Assembly (NCBI GenBank): GCA_017994835.1
Contig: JAGOKC010000011.1
Span: forward strand, 6,310 to 41,819
DNA from: Aquabacterium sp.
Lineage (GTDB): Bacteria; Pseudomonadota; Gammaproteobacteria; Burkholderiales; Burkholderiaceae_C
Length of the DNA stretch: 35,510 nt
Direction of reading: 5' to 3'
Shown: positions 35,001 to 35,510 of the stretch, in pieces
Layout of the letters: every line of letters starts with the position of its first letter
Position numbering within the stretch: the first letter of the stretch is position 1
Notes under the pieces: model-generated
Told to the model about the DNA's origin: nothing
Seen by the model: the letters and a program-made list of their open reading frames with translations, nothing else
Databases searched by the model: none
Translations under genes and position numbers: made by a program

Positions 35001-35510
35001 AAGCCGCCCCTCGGTGACGCCCGGGTTGACAGCACTCGTGCCGCATCACCGCCGCACGCCGCCGCACCTGCGTTTTCTCACCGGCTACCCCGCGCACCTG
35101 CTGGGCCAGGTCCAGCAGTTGATCGACCAGGGCAAGCTGGCCGACGTGCTGCGCCAGCGCTACCCGGATCGCCACGATGTGCGCACCGACAAGGCGCTGT
35201 ACGACTTCGTGATGGACTACAAGCAGCGCTGTCTGCGCAGCAGCGAGCCACTCAGCAAGATCGCGTTCGACAGCAAGATCCAGGTGATCGCGCATGCCTT
35301 GGGCACGCACACCATGGTGTCGCGCGTGCAGGGCGGCAAGCTCAAGGCCAAGCGCGAAATCCGCGTCGCCAGCCTGTTCAAGGACACGCCCCCCGAGTTC
35401 CTGCGCATGATCGTCGTGCACGAGCTGGCGCACCTCAAGGAGCGCGAGCACAACAAGGCGTTCTACAGCCTGTGCACGCACATGGAGCCGCACTACCACC
35501 AGTACGAGTT
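34978..35510 (+). CDS. YgjP-like (DUF45) metallopeptidase-domain protein (partial, 3' end outside window)
   Basis: About 177 codons are visible. The zinc-binding HELAHLKEREHNKAFY near the C-terminal end (HExxH plus a later His) is the DUF45/YgjP signature. Upstream, VMDYKQRCLRSSEPLSKIAF, IQVIAHALGTHT and IRVASLFKDTPPEFLRMIVV are seen. The function of the family is not established; it resembles WLM/M48-type metalloproteases. An ATG at 34978, overlapping sbcB by 23 bp, is the first in-frame start. A GTG at 35014, 13 bp after the sbcB stop, is an alternative. No stop codon occurs before the window ends. Confidence 0.82.
   Translation, partial: MPNRSRPESRPSVTPGLTALVPHHRRTPPHLRFLTGYPAHLLGQVQQLIDQGKLADVLRQRYPDRHDVRTDKALYDFVMDYKQRCLRSSEPLSKIAFDSKIQVIAHALGTHTMVSRVQGGKLKAKREIRVASLFKDTPPEFLRMIVVHELAHLKEREHNKAFYSLCTHMEPHYHQYE

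Noticed and set aside
1..35510. tRNA, rRNA, CRISPR arrays, insertion sequences and phage genes
   Set aside because: No repeat-spacer pattern, transposase-like protein, terminal inverted repeats or tRNA-like cloverleaf was seen; intergenic gaps are mostly under 250 bp, and the two larger ones are explained by the 6S RNA candidate and the riboswitch.

Overview
The window looks like a chromosomal segment of a Gram-negative betaproteobacterium of the order Burkholderiales, probably Comamonadaceae. This is inferred from the high-GC coding style, protein sequence character and housekeeping synteny (fmdB / DUF502 / aspS / nudB / nuclease-like / clsB; ubiJ-ubiB; ubiG-gph). No species is claimed. About 30 protein genes are packed tightly on both strands. 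I see no IS element, prophage, CRISPR array, tRNA or rRNA.

Layout. (1) 1-3083, minus: a beta-hydroxyacid dehydrogenase followed by the hydrogenase maturation genes hypB and hypF; hypF runs off the left edge. (2) 3084-4318, plus: a PAS-GGDEF protein with a degenerate active site, preceded by a perfect CRP-type palindrome. (3) 4354-5255, minus: zapB-like and zapA cell-division genes, then a 176-nt long-rod RNA that I call 6S RNA, closed by an intrinsic terminator. (4) 5334-14016, plus: a cobalamin riboswitch and a nine-gene B12 uptake and salvage operon (btuB-cobU-btuF-btuC-btuD-cobO-cobT-cobS-cobC), much of it translationally coupled. (5) 13980-19705, minus: fmdB, DUF502, aspS (own terminator), nudB, an endonuclease/exonuclease/phosphatase protein and clsB. 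(6) 19837-23577, minus: ubiJ, ubiB and a sodium:solute symporter. (7) 23746-28943, plus: a small exopolysaccharide block (WcaJ-type priming transferase, EpsL-type outer-membrane barrel, galE, manC). (8) 28960-30356, minus: ubiG-gph. (9) 30509-35510, plus: a bile-acid/sodium symporter family protein overlapping an RluA pseudouridine synthase, a long KAS III-type synthase, exonuclease I (sbcB), and a YgjP-like metalloprotein cut by the right edge.

How the parts work together. The B12 operon can import corrinoids through the outer membrane (BtuB) and inner membrane (BtuFCD), adenosylate them (CobO), and build and attach the nucleotide loop (CobU, CobT, CobS, CobC). No corrin-ring genes are present, so in this window it is a salvage module. 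The exopolysaccharide block holds lipid-linked priming, UDP-galactose and GDP-mannose supply and an outer-membrane protein, but no glycosyltransferase, flippase, polymerase or Wza/Wzc export gene, so it is incomplete here. ubiJ, ubiB and ubiG belong to ubiquinone synthesis. hypB and hypF imply a [NiFe] hydrogenase elsewhere.

I did not find a clearly new biological system. The points most worth a second look are the 6S RNA candidate, the CRP-like site upstream of the degenerate GGDEF gene, the riboswitch-salvage operon, the isolated exopolysaccharide block, and the AspRS residues suggesting relaxed tRNA specificity.
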